Positions 1 to 7,004 of a stretch of DNA of 9,823 bases are shown here, in pieces. A program made the translations under genes and the position numbers. The number at the start of each line of letters is the position of its first letter. The first letter of the stretch is position 1. Source of the stretch: JBKJUK01 sp046590705 (GTDB lineage Bacteria > Acidobacteriota > Thermoanaerobaculia > Gp7-AA8); the NCBI GenBank assembly GCA_046590705.1, contig JBKJUK010000344.1, positions 1 through 9,823 on the forward strand, read 5' to 3'. The notes beneath the pieces are model-generated. The model saw only the letters and a list, made by a program, of their open reading frames with translations, had not been told where the DNA came from and ran no database searches.

Positions 1-1313
1 ATTTCACCCGAGTGATTCGTGCCGATCCCGCACGTGCTGGTCTTCTGTACGCGGGGACCGAGCGCGGCGTGTACGTCTCCTTCGACGATGGGGCGAACTG
101 GCAGCCGCTGCAGTTGAAGCTTCCCATCGTTCCGATCACGGATTTACAACTGAAGAATGGAGATCTGGTGGCATCGACCCAGGGTCGCGGTTTCTGGATC
201 CTCGACGATCTAACTCCTCTTCATCAATGGAAACGTGAAGTTGCTGACAGCAAAGCATTCCTCTTCGCTCCGAAAATCACGCCAAGAGTTCAGGCTGCGT
301 CGGCGCGCCGTGTTCCGACCTTCGAAGGGACGAATCCGCTGCCGGGGCTGAACGTCGACTTCCTGCTCGGCAAGAATCTTCCTCCGGACACAAAAGTCTC
401 AATGACCTTTCTTCGAGAGGACGGGACTGTCATCCGCGAACTCACCGGAGAATTGAAAGCGGAGCAGGCGCCGGCAGAGAAACGAACCGCCGCCATAACC
501 ACAGCGCAGATCGAGAAGCCAGTGAAGGAGACAACGGCCGAATCCGTGAAGAGCGAGGGCGGAGACAAAGAGAAGAACATGGGAGGAAGTACCGAGAAGG
601 ACGACAAGACTGCCGAAGAAAAGAAAGAAGAGGAAGCAAACAAACTCCCCGATTTGGAAAGAGGACTCAATCGATACGTCTGGAATCTGCGCATGCCGCA
701 GGCCAAGAAGTTCGACGGCATGATCCTCTGGGGTGGCGGCACGGACGGCCCCCGCGTTCCACCCGGTTCGTACAAGGTGCGACTCAAGGTGGGCGACGAA
801 ACGAAAGAAGTTCCTTTCACGCTCACGACCGACCAGCGGTCTTCTACTTCGGCCGCCGATCTTCAGGCGCAGTACGATTTTCTACTGGAAGTGAACGGAA
901 AGCTCACCGAGGTACATCGCCAGATCATTGCCATCCGCGAGGTGCGCAAGCAACTGTCGGAGTTGAGAAAGCGCGCGAGCGATCCAGCCCAGAAATCGAT
1001 CGTCGACTCTGCCAAGGCGCTCGACGCCGGAATGACTAAAATCGAAGAAGCGCTGTATCAGACAAAACTGAAGAGCGAGCAGGATCCGCTGAACTACCCC
1101 ATTCGTCTGAATGACAAGCTGGCCGCGGTTGCCGACTCCGTCTCCCTCGGCGATTTCGCACCCACCGCACAAGCTCTAGAGGTCAAGCGAGAACTAACAG
1201 CAGCAATCGACGCGGAACTCGCAAAACTCGAGGACATCTGGAAGAACGATCTACCCGCTCTGAACAAGCTCGTGCGCGAACAGGAAGTTCCCGCCATCCG
1301 AAGAAAGCCCTGA
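1..1313 (+). CDS. BNR/sortilin-like (VPS10-type) beta-propeller protein, C-terminal part (5' partial)
   Basis: The reading frame is open from base 3 with no start in view, so the gene begins upstream; the GTG at 12 is only an internal codon. About 436 residues are visible. They begin in the last blades of a beta-propeller with a BNR/Asp-box (SFDDGANW) and a blade ending in GFWILDDL, as in large (about 1000-residue) exported BNR/sortilin-type proteins often annotated as glycosyl hydrolases. Next comes a beta-rich domain resembling FlgD/Ig folds (NRYVWNLRMPQA, later RVPPGSYKVRL), interrupted by a Lys/Glu-rich low-complexity stretch encoded at about 460-650. The end is helical and rich in charged residues (about 840-1300), probably a coiled-coil or helical bundle. 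Family members are usually secreted or periplasmic, but the signal peptide is outside the window. Enzymatic activity is not shown; the Asp-box only indicates the propeller fold. Family assignment is firm, function is not. Confidence 0.85.
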   Translation, partial: FTRVIRADPARAGLLYAGTERGVYVSFDDGANWQPLQLKLPIVPITDLQLKNGDLVASTQGRGFWILDDLTPLHQWKREVADSKAFLFAPKITPRVQAASARRVPTFEGTNPLPGLNVDFLLGKNLPPDTKVSMTFLREDGTVIRELTGELKAEQAPAEKRTAAITTAQIEKPVKETTAESVKSEGGDKEKNMGGSTEKDDKTAEEKKEEEANKLPDLERGLNRYVWNLRMPQAKKFDGMILWGGGTDGPRVPPGSYKVRLKVGDETKEVPFTLTTDQRSSTSAADLQAQYDFLLEVNGKLTEVHRQIIAIREVRKQLSELRKRASDPAQKSIVDSAKALDAGMTKIEEALYQTKLKSEQDPLNYPIRLNDKLAAVADSVSLGDFAPTAQALEVKRELTAAIDAELAKLEDIWKNDLPALNKLVREQEVPAIRRKP

Positions 1314-1346
1314 ACGTCACACGCGTTGGCACTTGCAAGGGAATTG

Positions 1347-1430
1347 TGTAGGGGCGAGCTGCGCTCGCCCGCTCTCTCGGCATCAGAAAGAAAAGCAAGG
1401 GAGAGCGGGCGCGCGCAACGCGCCCCTACA
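1347..1430. repeat. Compound inverted repeat between convergent genes, possible bidirectional terminator
   Basis: Two 30-base arms, 1347-1376 and 1401-1430, are reverse complements with three mismatches, separated by 24 bases. Each arm is also a small hairpin: gggcgag/ctcgccc in the left arm and gggcgcg/cgcgccc in the right. The element can therefore fold as one long stem or two short GC-rich stems. It begins 33 bases after the stop of the BNR gene and ends 2 bases from the stop codon of the convergent glycosylase gene. There is no clear T tract on either side, so a classical intrinsic terminator is not proven. The compact palindromic form resembles dispersed REP/MITE-like intergenic elements, but only this one copy is in the window. 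Confidence 0.7.
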
Positions 1431-1432
1431 GT

Positions 1433-2101
1433 TCATTCTCCGTTCTTCAGCATCTCCAGCACGCCCTGCACGAACATTGGTTTGCCACCCTGTGCGGGGT
1501 GGCGGACCTTTGTATGCTCGAGCCCAAGAGCGGTAAGAGACTTCGCGGCTTGATTTCCGACGGCCAGAATCAAACTGGGCTGGAAAATCTTTAGAAGTTG
1601 CGTGAGGAACGGCTCTCCCGATTTCAATTCAGCCGAAGTCGGAGTGCGATTCGAAAAAGGATTTCCAGATTCGAATGGATGAAAGGGAAACGCGTTCCAG
1701 AGAAGCGGCAGCGGTCGGATCGAGCCGATCGTTGACCGAACGATGGTCGCACTGGCCTCAGTAGAGAGCTTGCTCGCCGACGGCAACCCACCCTCGCTTT
1801 TCGCTCTGCAGTACCCGCGAGACCGGCCGAATATGCTTCCCCCTTCATTCTCGCTCAACAGCAGAGTCTCGCTGAGAAAAGGAATGCCGGTGAGCCTCCC
1901 ACCGCGATGACTCGGGGCCTCTCCAATCATCAAAGCGTCTGGTCCGCAATCCTGCATGAATCGAAGATATCGACGCAGGTTCGCGCGGCGGGTCCGACAG
2001 GCCGCACTCCCCGAGCCGAGCGCGGAAGAATACTGATTAACGGAGCGATCCGACGAGGGCGAGAGCGCCAGTCGCCGAATCAATTCATCAATGCCGCTCA
2101 A
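1433..2101 (-). CDS. Uracil-DNA glycosylase superfamily protein
   Basis: The product is predicted to remove uracil or related damaged bases from DNA by cleaving the N-glycosidic bond, the first step of base excision repair in the cytoplasm. With the TTG start at 2101 it is 222 residues. Superfamily motifs are in order: GEAP at 60-63 followed by RGGRLTGIPF (active-site loop), WNAFPFHP at 135-142, and RHPAQGGK at 200-207 (the C-terminal HPxxGG DNA-intercalation loop). Only three Cys are present (35, 52, 98), so it lacks the four-Cys iron-sulfur cluster of family 4/5 enzymes. An ATG at 2188 would add 29 residues, but these overlap the upstream gene by 82 bases. The TTG lies 5 bases after the upstream stop, and the protein then begins with the IDELIRRLA helix I expect for the family, so I prefer it. 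It is probably translationally coupled to the PH-like gene. The exact subfamily and substrate are uncertain. Confidence 0.85.
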   Translation of the reverse strand: MSGIDELIRRLALSPSSDRSVNQYSSALGSGSAACRTRRANLRRYLRFMQDCGPDALMIGEAPSHRGGRLTGIPFLSETLLLSENEGGSIFGRSRGYCRAKSEGGLPSASKLSTEASATIVRSTIGSIRPLPLLWNAFPFHPFESGNPFSNRTPTSAELKSGEPFLTQLLKIFQPSLILAVGNQAAKSLTALGLEHTKVRHPAQGGKPMFVQGVLEMLKNGE

Positions 2102-2106
2102 TGAAC

Positions 2107-3426
2107 CTATACGAAGCCGGCTGGCTTCCTCGGTCTGAGTGAGGCCAGCCGAATCGAGCTTCCTGAGAAAATCGGTTCGGGCAGCCATAACGTGTGAGGA
2201 ACTTTCTGTCCATCGACCACGATGGACAAGACCTTGTCGTCTGCGTCCGTTTCAAGATCAAAGATCGTAGCGTACTGGAGTTCGGTCTGCTTCTTCCCGG
2301 TGACGAGCAGTAACCGTCGAGAGGTCACGTAGATATTGACCGGTTCACGCTGAGCCCAGACCATCGTGCGAATGGTCTCGTCGTCGACTACGGTCTTCTG
2401 AATCTCGCGACGGGCCTGATAGCCTGACGTTGCATGGAAGCAGACTTCCTGAAACTTCAGTTTGATCGGTACTTCCACCTGAGTGAGGTTCGCTGGTGTC
2501 AGAAGATCCAGCTTTCGGAACTCTTCGATCGCTTCGATTTCCGAGGCGATATGACGATCCTCCAGGCCCAACGCGGCTTGCACGGAGGCCAGCAACTGCT
2601 CGTGAGCTGCATTCAGACGGTCGTCGGCCAGTAAATGCCACACCAGTTTCTGGTAGAACTGTTTCTTCACCAGCATGGCGTCATCGGGATAAAGCCCGAC
2701 TGAAGCGGCTGTGTCGTCCATGCTCTTCGCAAGACCTTCCGGCCCAATCTGATCAATCACCGCCAGATCGCGCAGTCCGACATCGATGACCGTGTTGCGG
2801 GCCAGCGGAGCAATTGCGTCGTACGGAATCTCCTTCAGCGCGCGTTCCGTTCGCATCGCCGCCAGAGCCTCGGGCGTGTGGTTGTCGGGAAGAGTATTCA
2901 GTCGTGCGGCGAAAGAGCCGATCATCTCCTCGTTTCGTTTACGGATCTGCTCGACTTCGATCCGCTGCTGCTCTTCCTGAGAACGAATCACCTTGCGTTC
3001 GCGTGCCGACAGAACCAGCGGAGTGCCGATGATGATCAGTCCCAGCACGATCCATATCGCTCCGACAGCACCCTTCGCGGCGATCGTAGCCATGCCCAGA
3101 AGAATGATCAGAATGCCGAAAATGATCGCAGCCAGCGACAGGTACGATTTGAGTGAGGCCTCGCCAGTACCGATCAGATCCCAGATGGTCTTAGGACGGC
3201 GCGCTGCCAGATTTCGCTCCGTTTCTTCTGCCGAGCGCTCTTCCTGGAAATAGAGTCCATCGGTGCCATGGCGGAGGAACTCACCGTGCGGACCCGTGCT
3301 GAAACCAGGGTCGCCGACGGAGGCGGAGGCGTCGCGCTGGGCGACGTTGAAACGAATGGTGCCGGAGCTGAGAAGTTTGCGTACGTATAGGTTCACAGGA
3401 GCGGGAGAATACAAACCGCGTTCCAT
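2107..3426 (-). CDS. Two-TM protein with probable bacterial PH-like C-terminal domain, function unknown
   Basis: I do not recognise a named gene. Using the ATG at 3426 the protein has 439 residues. Residues 1-65 are a soluble segment with a Gly/Ser-rich FSTGPHGEF motif. Two hydrophobic segments (about 96-115 and 118-138) form a probable membrane hairpin. Residues 142-175 are highly charged and likely a coiled coil. Residues 190-310 are predicted helical; the stretch LLADDRLNAAHEQLL followed by LGL is loosely TerB-like, which is only a suggestion. The C-terminus (about 320-430), with INIYVTSRRLLLVTG-like strands (actual start VNIYVTSRR) and IFDLETDADDKVL, resembles bacterial PH/GRAM-type domains. 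The frame is open to an ATG at 3504, but the extra 26 residues come from GC-rich repeated sequence and look non-coding; no convincing ribosome site precedes either ATG. The stop is 5 bases before the preferred start of the glycosylase gene, implying co-transcription. It may be a membrane-anchored sensor or scaffold. Confidence 0.75.
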   Translation of the reverse strand: MERGLYSPAPVNLYVRKLLSSGTIRFNVAQRDASASVGDPGFSTGPHGEFLRHGTDGLYFQEERSAEETERNLAARRPKTIWDLIGTGEASLKSYLSLAAIIFGILIILLGMATIAAKGAVGAIWIVLGLIIIGTPLVLSARERKVIRSQEEQQRIEVEQIRKRNEEMIGSFAARLNTLPDNHTPEALAAMRTERALKEIPYDAIAPLARNTVIDVGLRDLAVIDQIGPEGLAKSMDDTAASVGLYPDDAMLVKKQFYQKLVWHLLADDRLNAAHEQLLASVQAALGLEDRHIASEIEAIEEFRKLDLLTPANLTQVEVPIKLKFQEVCFHATSGYQARREIQKTVVDDETIRTMVWAQREPVNIYVTSRRLLLVTGKKQTELQYATIFDLETDADDKVLSIVVDGQKVPHTLWLPEPIFSGSSIRLASLRPRKPAGFV

Positions 3427-3491
3427 GTCTGAAAATGCGGGCCGGGGGCCGTGGTCGGGGGCCGGAGCGACGGCATCAGCGATTACGTCGC

Positions 3492-3583
3492 GACGGCATT
3501 CCAATGAGCACGGGACGCTCTAGCCACACCGACATCTGCGATCAGGGCGTGACGTCATTCCGATGAGCACTACACGCTCTAGC
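3492..3583. repeat. Direct repeat pair, 59-base period
   Basis: A 33-base unit occurs at 3492-3524 and again at 3551-3583 in the same orientation, with five differences. Conserved parts are gac, cattcc, atgagcac and acgctctagc. The second copy contains the sequence that forms the outer arm of the neighbouring inverted repeat. The two copies look like tandemly duplicated or independently placed members of one intergenic repeat family. Confidence 0.6.
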
Positions 3584-3731
3584 AAGCCATGCGAGGTGTA
3601 CGGGCGAAGAGGAATCTCCGTTCCGCGCCGCGAGAGTTCCCCCCGACACACCACATCTGCGCGGACCGGAGATTCCTCTTCGCAGTCAGCGCGGCGTCAG
3701 GCCCGATCCACGCGGCTCATCGGAATGACGT
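3552..3731. repeat. Nested (concentric) perfect inverted repeats, two 17-base pairs
   Basis: The outer pair is acgtcattccgatgagc at 3552-3568 and its exact reverse complement at 3715-3731. The inner pair is gcgaagaggaatctccg at 3604-3620 and its exact reverse complement at 3667-3683. The midpoints differ by only 2 bases, so both pairs share one axis of symmetry near 3642. The segments between outer and inner arms do not pair visibly. The arrangement resembles a mosaic intergenic palindromic element or the termini of a small non-autonomous element. The cggaatgacg-like end resembles repeats I recall from other bacterial intergenic regions, but I cannot verify that here. Confidence 0.7.
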
Positions 3732-3780
3732 TCCTGATGACGCGGCCGGAACCGGAGGGAGGAGACCACAGCGAATCGAA

Positions 3781-6252
3781 TCAGCTTTCTTCCAAATCCC
3801 CGCCGTCAGTTTTCGCTGCTGTACCAGCTTCGGGCTTCGGGCTGCGACGACGCGGTCGGCGCTTACGCGGTGCGGCCGCCGTCTTCGAGCCTTCGGCATC
3901 GTCGGCACTACTTACGCTCTCCCCGAAATCCCATGAACCCTGAGGCTCCCCAGCTGCCACATCCGAGGCAGCGGAATCATCTGGCTCCGACAACTCCGTC
4001 TGGACGTCATCTGAGGCCTTCACGGCTGCAGGCTTCTTCCGGCTGCGCGGACGAGGTTTGCGCTTGCGGGTCGGTTTGACCGAGTCACCAGCGGCAATCT
4101 CGTCTGTCTCAGCAATTTCTGATTCGTCGGGTGCGACAATTTCCGCGGCCTCTGACTCTCGTTCTGCCGGATCGTCGTTCGTTTCTGCAACTGCAGCACT
4201 GCCGGAGGGAAGATCGGGCCGTTCTTCACTGGAAGGCCCACGCTCGAGCAATTGATCGCCGAACTCCCAGAGTACCGGCGTCAGAGGTGATTCGCTGATG
4301 GCCGCTTCGACCTCAGACGAATGCGCGCCGCCGCGACCGCCACGACGCCTTCCACCGCGACGGCGACGTTTCTTCCTCGGAAGCGAGCCGTCTGCTGCCT
4401 CACCCTCGACTGCAGTTTCCTCATGATCTGAGGAAATCTCGACGCCATCCTGCAGCGCCTCTTCCGACTCCTCTGTCTCATGCGTCACCGGCTCGGAATC
4501 GTCTGCTTGATCATGGGGAGACGCGCTCTCGGTCGTTTCACCCACCGCAGCCACACCATTACGGCCCTTCCGTCTCCGACCGCGTCGTTTGCGTTTCGCT
4601 CCGCTTCCTTCCGGGTGCTGCCCTTCAAGCTCTGATTCGGGCGCCGCTACCGAAGAAGGCGCTGCCACCTCGCTCTTCGGCGGTGCTGGAGCTACGTGGT
4701 TCTGCGGCACAGACTTCTGCTTCCTGTTAGGCCCGAGGGGACGGTTTGGCTTGTGGGCATGCTCGACGGCGACCGGTGGGACGGCGTCGGCACCGCCTCG
4801 ATTGGTCCACTCGATTTCCTGTTCGGGGCGATGCAGGCTCGAAGACGCGATCACTTCCACACGAATATCGAACTCACGTTCGAGCGCGGCGATCTGCTGT
4901 CTGCGACCATTCTGGAAGGCGTCGGCCAGTTCGGGGTGCAAGGCAATGCGTACCTGACCGAGTGATCCCTGCGCTGCCCGCGCTTCAATTCTCCTGAGCA
5001 GGTTCAAGCCGACCATTTCCGGACTGGCAATTCTACCGGTCCCTTCACAGGTCGGACAGGCTCTGTGTGTACGAAGGTTCAGGGCCTGCTGAATCCGTTG
5101 CCGGTTGATCTCCACCAGGCCGTTGTCGCTGATTTTTCCTACGGTAAAGCGGGCCTTGTCGCCCTTCATGGCATCGCGAAGCGTCTTCTCTACGTTGGTG
5201 CGATTCTTCTGGCCACGCATGTCGATGAAATCGACGACGATCAAACCACCGATATCTCGAAGGCGCAGCTGCCGGGCCACCTCGCGTGCCGCCTCGACAT
5301 TGGTCTGCGTCGCTGTCTCTTCCTGATTGGCCGCGCGCGTTGCCCGGCCGGAGTTCACGTCGATGGCGACCAGGGCCTCGGTGCGATCGATCACGATCGA
5401 GCCGCCGCTCGGCAGCGGCAGCGTGCGTTCGAAGATCCGCTCTACCTGCTTGTCGATATCGTATTTCGCGAAAAGAGGGAGACGGTCGCTGTACCGGATC
5501 AGACGCATCTTCCCGCGTGGCATAAAGGTCCGGATATATTCGCCGGCCTTGTCGAACGCGTGGTCTTCGTCGATGAGAATTTCTTCGACAGAAGTGTCGA
5601 GGTAGTCGCGAAGCACCCGGATGATGATGTCCTGATCGCTGTGCAGAAGTCTCGGGCCGGAGCCCTTCGTGAACTCGGTCTGGATTTTTTTCCAGAGCCT
5701 CAGCACCGCGCCATGATCTTTCGTGAGCGTGGTCTTGGTCTGCTCGATGGCATTGGTGCGGACGATGAAGCCGCCGCCGTCCGGTACCTGCAGCTTGGCC
5801 ACCTGATCGCGAAGCTGCTTGCGCAGTTCCTCGTCTTCGACTTTCCGGGAAACTCCGCGGGTGTCGTCAAACGGGGTGAGCACCAGGTACCGGGCTGCGA
5901 GGCTGACGTTGGTCGTCACACCGGCGCCCTTGGTCCCTTCAGCGTCCTTCGACACCTGCACCAGAATCGGTTTCCCTCGTTCCAGCACGTCAAGAATACG
6001 AGGGCGACCACCACTCACCTCTTTCTGGTAAGCCTCGGGGACAATGTCATTGAGCGAGAGAAAGCCGTCCTTCTCCGCACCGAAGTTGATGAAGGCGGCA
6101 TTGAGGCTCGGTTGAATGTTACTGACGATTCCGCGGTAGATGTTCCCTCGTCTGAGGTCGCGTCCTGCCGTTTCGATCTGAAAATTTTCGAGAGCGGTAT
6201 CGTTAACGATGGCGATGCGCAGCTCTTCTTCCTGCTGCGCGTTGATGAGCAT
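3781..6252 (-). CDS. rne: Ribonuclease E/G family endoribonuclease with long charged C-terminal tail
   Basis: Single-strand-specific endoribonuclease of the Rne/Rng family, acting in rRNA and mRNA processing and decay. The true start is the ATG at 6252 (MLINAQQEEEL), giving 823 residues; the frame is open 79 codons further upstream, but that part is unlike the family. Residues 1-30 and 35-125 match the N-terminal region and embedded S1 domain. The DNase I-like catalytic motif gives D298 and N300 (VAIDVNSGRATR) and D341 (VVDFIDM), spaced 43 residues as are D303 and D346 of E. coli RNase E. The Zn-link CPTC is at 399-402. After about 480, the tail of some 340 residues is disordered-looking. Basic clusters at 553-564, 626-642, 729-740 and 796-806 alternate with acidic blocks, and two W[ED]FG[DE] motifs lie at 662 and 774. 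The length and tail are RNase E-like rather than RNase G-like (about 490-520 residues), although the tail is not homologous to E. coli by eye. Confidence 0.95.
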   Translation of the reverse strand: MLINAQQEEELRIAIVNDTALENFQIETAGRDLRRGNIYRGIVSNIQPSLNAAFINFGAEKDGFLSLNDIVPEAYQKEVSGGRPRILDVLERGKPILVQVSKDAEGTKGAGVTTNVSLAARYLVLTPFDDTRGVSRKVEDEELRKQLRDQVAKLQVPDGGGFIVRTNAIEQTKTTLTKDHGAVLRLWKKIQTEFTKGSGPRLLHSDQDIIIRVLRDYLDTSVEEILIDEDHAFDKAGEYIRTFMPRGKMRLIRYSDRLPLFAKYDIDKQVERIFERTLPLPSGGSIVIDRTEALVAIDVNSGRATRAANQEETATQTNVEAAREVARQLRLRDIGGLIVVDFIDMRGQKNRTNVEKTLRDAMKGDKARFTVGKISDNGLVEINRQRIQQALNLRTHRACPTCEGTGRIASPEMVGLNLLRRIEARAAQGSLGQVRIALHPELADAFQNGRRQQIAALEREFDIRVEVIASSSLHRPEQEIEWTNRGGADAVPPVAVEHAHKPNRPLGPNRKQKSVPQNHVAPAPPKSEVAAPSSVAAPESELEGQHPEGSGAKRKRRGRRRKGRNGVAAVGETTESASPHDQADDSEPVTHETEESEEALQDGVEISSDHEETAVEGEAADGSLPRKKRRRRGGRRRGGRGGAHSSEVEAAISESPLTPVLWEFGDQLLERGPSSEERPDLPSGSAAVAETNDDPAERESEAAEIVAPDESEIAETDEIAAGDSVKPTRKRKPRPRSRKKPAAVKASDDVQTELSEPDDSAASDVAAGEPQGSWDFGESVSSADDAEGSKTAAAPRKRRPRRRSPKPEAGTAAKTDGGDLEES

Positions 6253-6305
6253 CCGGCGTGTCACTAAGTCTCCAGCGGGGCGAGCATCGAAGCTCCAGCC
6301 CGGTA

Positions 6306-6329
6306 CGTACAATCCGTCGCCATTGTACG
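6306..6329. promoter_or_regulatory. 8-bp dyad with mirrored TACAAT boxes in the divergent promoter region
   Basis: The arms cgtacaat (6306-6313) and attgtacg (6322-6329) are perfect inverted copies separated by 8 bases. Each arm contains TACAAT, a good match to a sigma70-type -10 box: on the plus strand at 6308-6313, facing the His-rich gene, and on the minus strand at 6322-6327, facing the RNase gene. The dyad lies 54 bases upstream of the RNase start codon and 87 bases before the GTG at 6416. No matching -35 box is evident on either strand, so it may instead be an operator for a dimeric regulator. Confidence 0.35.
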
Positions 6330-6415
6330 CGAGTCGACAATTCCGGGCCCGCACCATTCTTGCACTGCCGACCCGCAGATGAAATCCACCTCGAGTTCGG
6401 CCACGTAAGCAGACT

Positions 6416-6904
6416 GTGTTGAGAGCCTTCAGACAAGGATCATCGAGACCGGCTTCTCTGGCGGCCCTGACGCTGTTCCTCGCTGGCATCTACGGCCTGC
6501 CGCTGCTGCATGTCGTCAGGCACAGCTTTCCTCACGTTCACCTTGGAAACGCAATTGCCCTGCTCCAGCCGGAGAACATCGAAGAGATCCTCGCTGATCG
6601 CCAGGGCATCGCCTCGCGCGGCGAAACTGAGCACGAGAAGCTTCATCGAAGCGGCGTCGACCATCACCAGCATCACCAACAGAGATCTGAAGGTACAACC
6701 CCTCGAAACTCTTCACCTTCGGATCATGGTGAGGGGAGTGCCGCGCATTTCCTGGCGCTGATTGCCGACGCCGCGATCACCTTCGAGCCAGCGATCTCCC
6801 CGGGCGAAATCGTCTCGCCGTTTCTTCTCGCTGGCGACCAGCTCCCGAGCACGTCCCCAACCACCGGTGACGCCTTCGGTCGAGCACCGCCCTCGGGCTG
6901 CTGA
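6416..6904 (+). CDS. Small exported histidine-rich protein, putative metal-binding partner of the TonB receptor
   Basis: I do not recognise a named family. The 162-residue product starts at GTG 6416 (TTG 6419 is the only nearby alternative; a stop lies in frame at 6380, and no clear ribosome site is visible). Residues 11-31 form a signal peptide or single membrane anchor (basic N-terminus, then SLAALTLFLAGIYGLPLL). Twelve His follow in clusters: H32, H36, H40, H42 (HVVRHSFPHVH), H73, H77, H83-84, H86-87 (HHQHH), H104 and H111 (DHGEGSAAHFLALI). The C-terminal third is Pro/Ser-rich and ends in Cys. Codon usage looks coding, with many G/C third positions. The gene is divergent from the RNase gene and lies 200 bases upstream of a TonB-dependent receptor on the same strand. 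From the His pattern and context I infer an envelope protein that binds or delivers a transition metal such as zinc, copper or nickel. This is not proven. Confidence 0.65.
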   Translation: MLRAFRQGSSRPASLAALTLFLAGIYGLPLLHVVRHSFPHVHLGNAIALLQPENIEEILADRQGIASRGETEHEKLHRSGVDHHQHHQQRSEGTTPRNSSPSDHGEGSAAHFLALIADAAITFEPAISPGEIVSPFLLAGDQLPSTSPTTGDAFGRAPPSGC

Positions 6905-7004
6905 CTCATCTCCCGTCGGTCAGAGATGATTGGGGACGGAGTGCGAGGAACAGATTCCGCAGCCGGTCTTTTGAAGTATTAGGATCGGCGTGAAGGAGCA
7001 TCAA

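Larger units (their letters stand above)
3427..3780. other. Repeat-rich intergenic region between RNase E/G and the PH-like gene
   Basis: This 354-base gap between two minus-strand genes holds no credible gene. Short frames that cross it on either strand run on into the RNase tail and show no recognisable protein. It contains a GC-rich near-tandem repeat (cgggggccg at 3443-3451 and 3456-3464), a direct repeat pair (3492 and 3551) and two nested inverted-repeat pairs (3552-3731), listed separately. A terminator for the RNase gene and a promoter for the PH-like gene are expected here. I could not identify convincing -35/-10 boxes or a T-tailed hairpin. Confidence 0.6.

Noticed and set aside
290..826. 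178-codon minus-strand frame antisense to the BNR protein
   Set aside because: Ser/Phe/Pro-rich product of antisense reading; the plus frame has clear family motifs on both sides.
3427..3504. 26-residue N-terminal extension of the PH-like protein (ATG 3504)
   Set aside because: The sequence is GC-rich and repetitive (cgggggccg twice) and its translation is unlike a protein N-terminus; the ATG at 3426 gives a better start.
3563..3943. Plus-strand open frames across the repeat-rich gap and the RNase tail
   Set aside because: Arg/Ser-rich translations without domains; they read through inverted repeats and antisense to the RNase tail.
5065..6267. 400-codon plus-strand open frame antisense to the RNase E/G gene
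   Set aside because: It lies wholly against a catalytic-domain sequence that matches Rne/Rng with all key residues. The antisense protein shows no recognisable domain, and long antisense frames are common in GC-rich genes.
6253..6489. 79-codon N-terminal extension of the RNase E/G frame
   Set aside because: Family proteins begin at MLINAQQEEEL-like sequence, corresponding to the ATG at 6252. The extension is unlike the family and would overlap the divergent His-rich gene.
6906..6929. Possible terminator after the His-rich gene (tcatctc/gagatga)
   Set aside because: Only 7 base pairs with a 10-base loop and no T tract; too weak to call, and the gene may be co-transcribed with the receptor.
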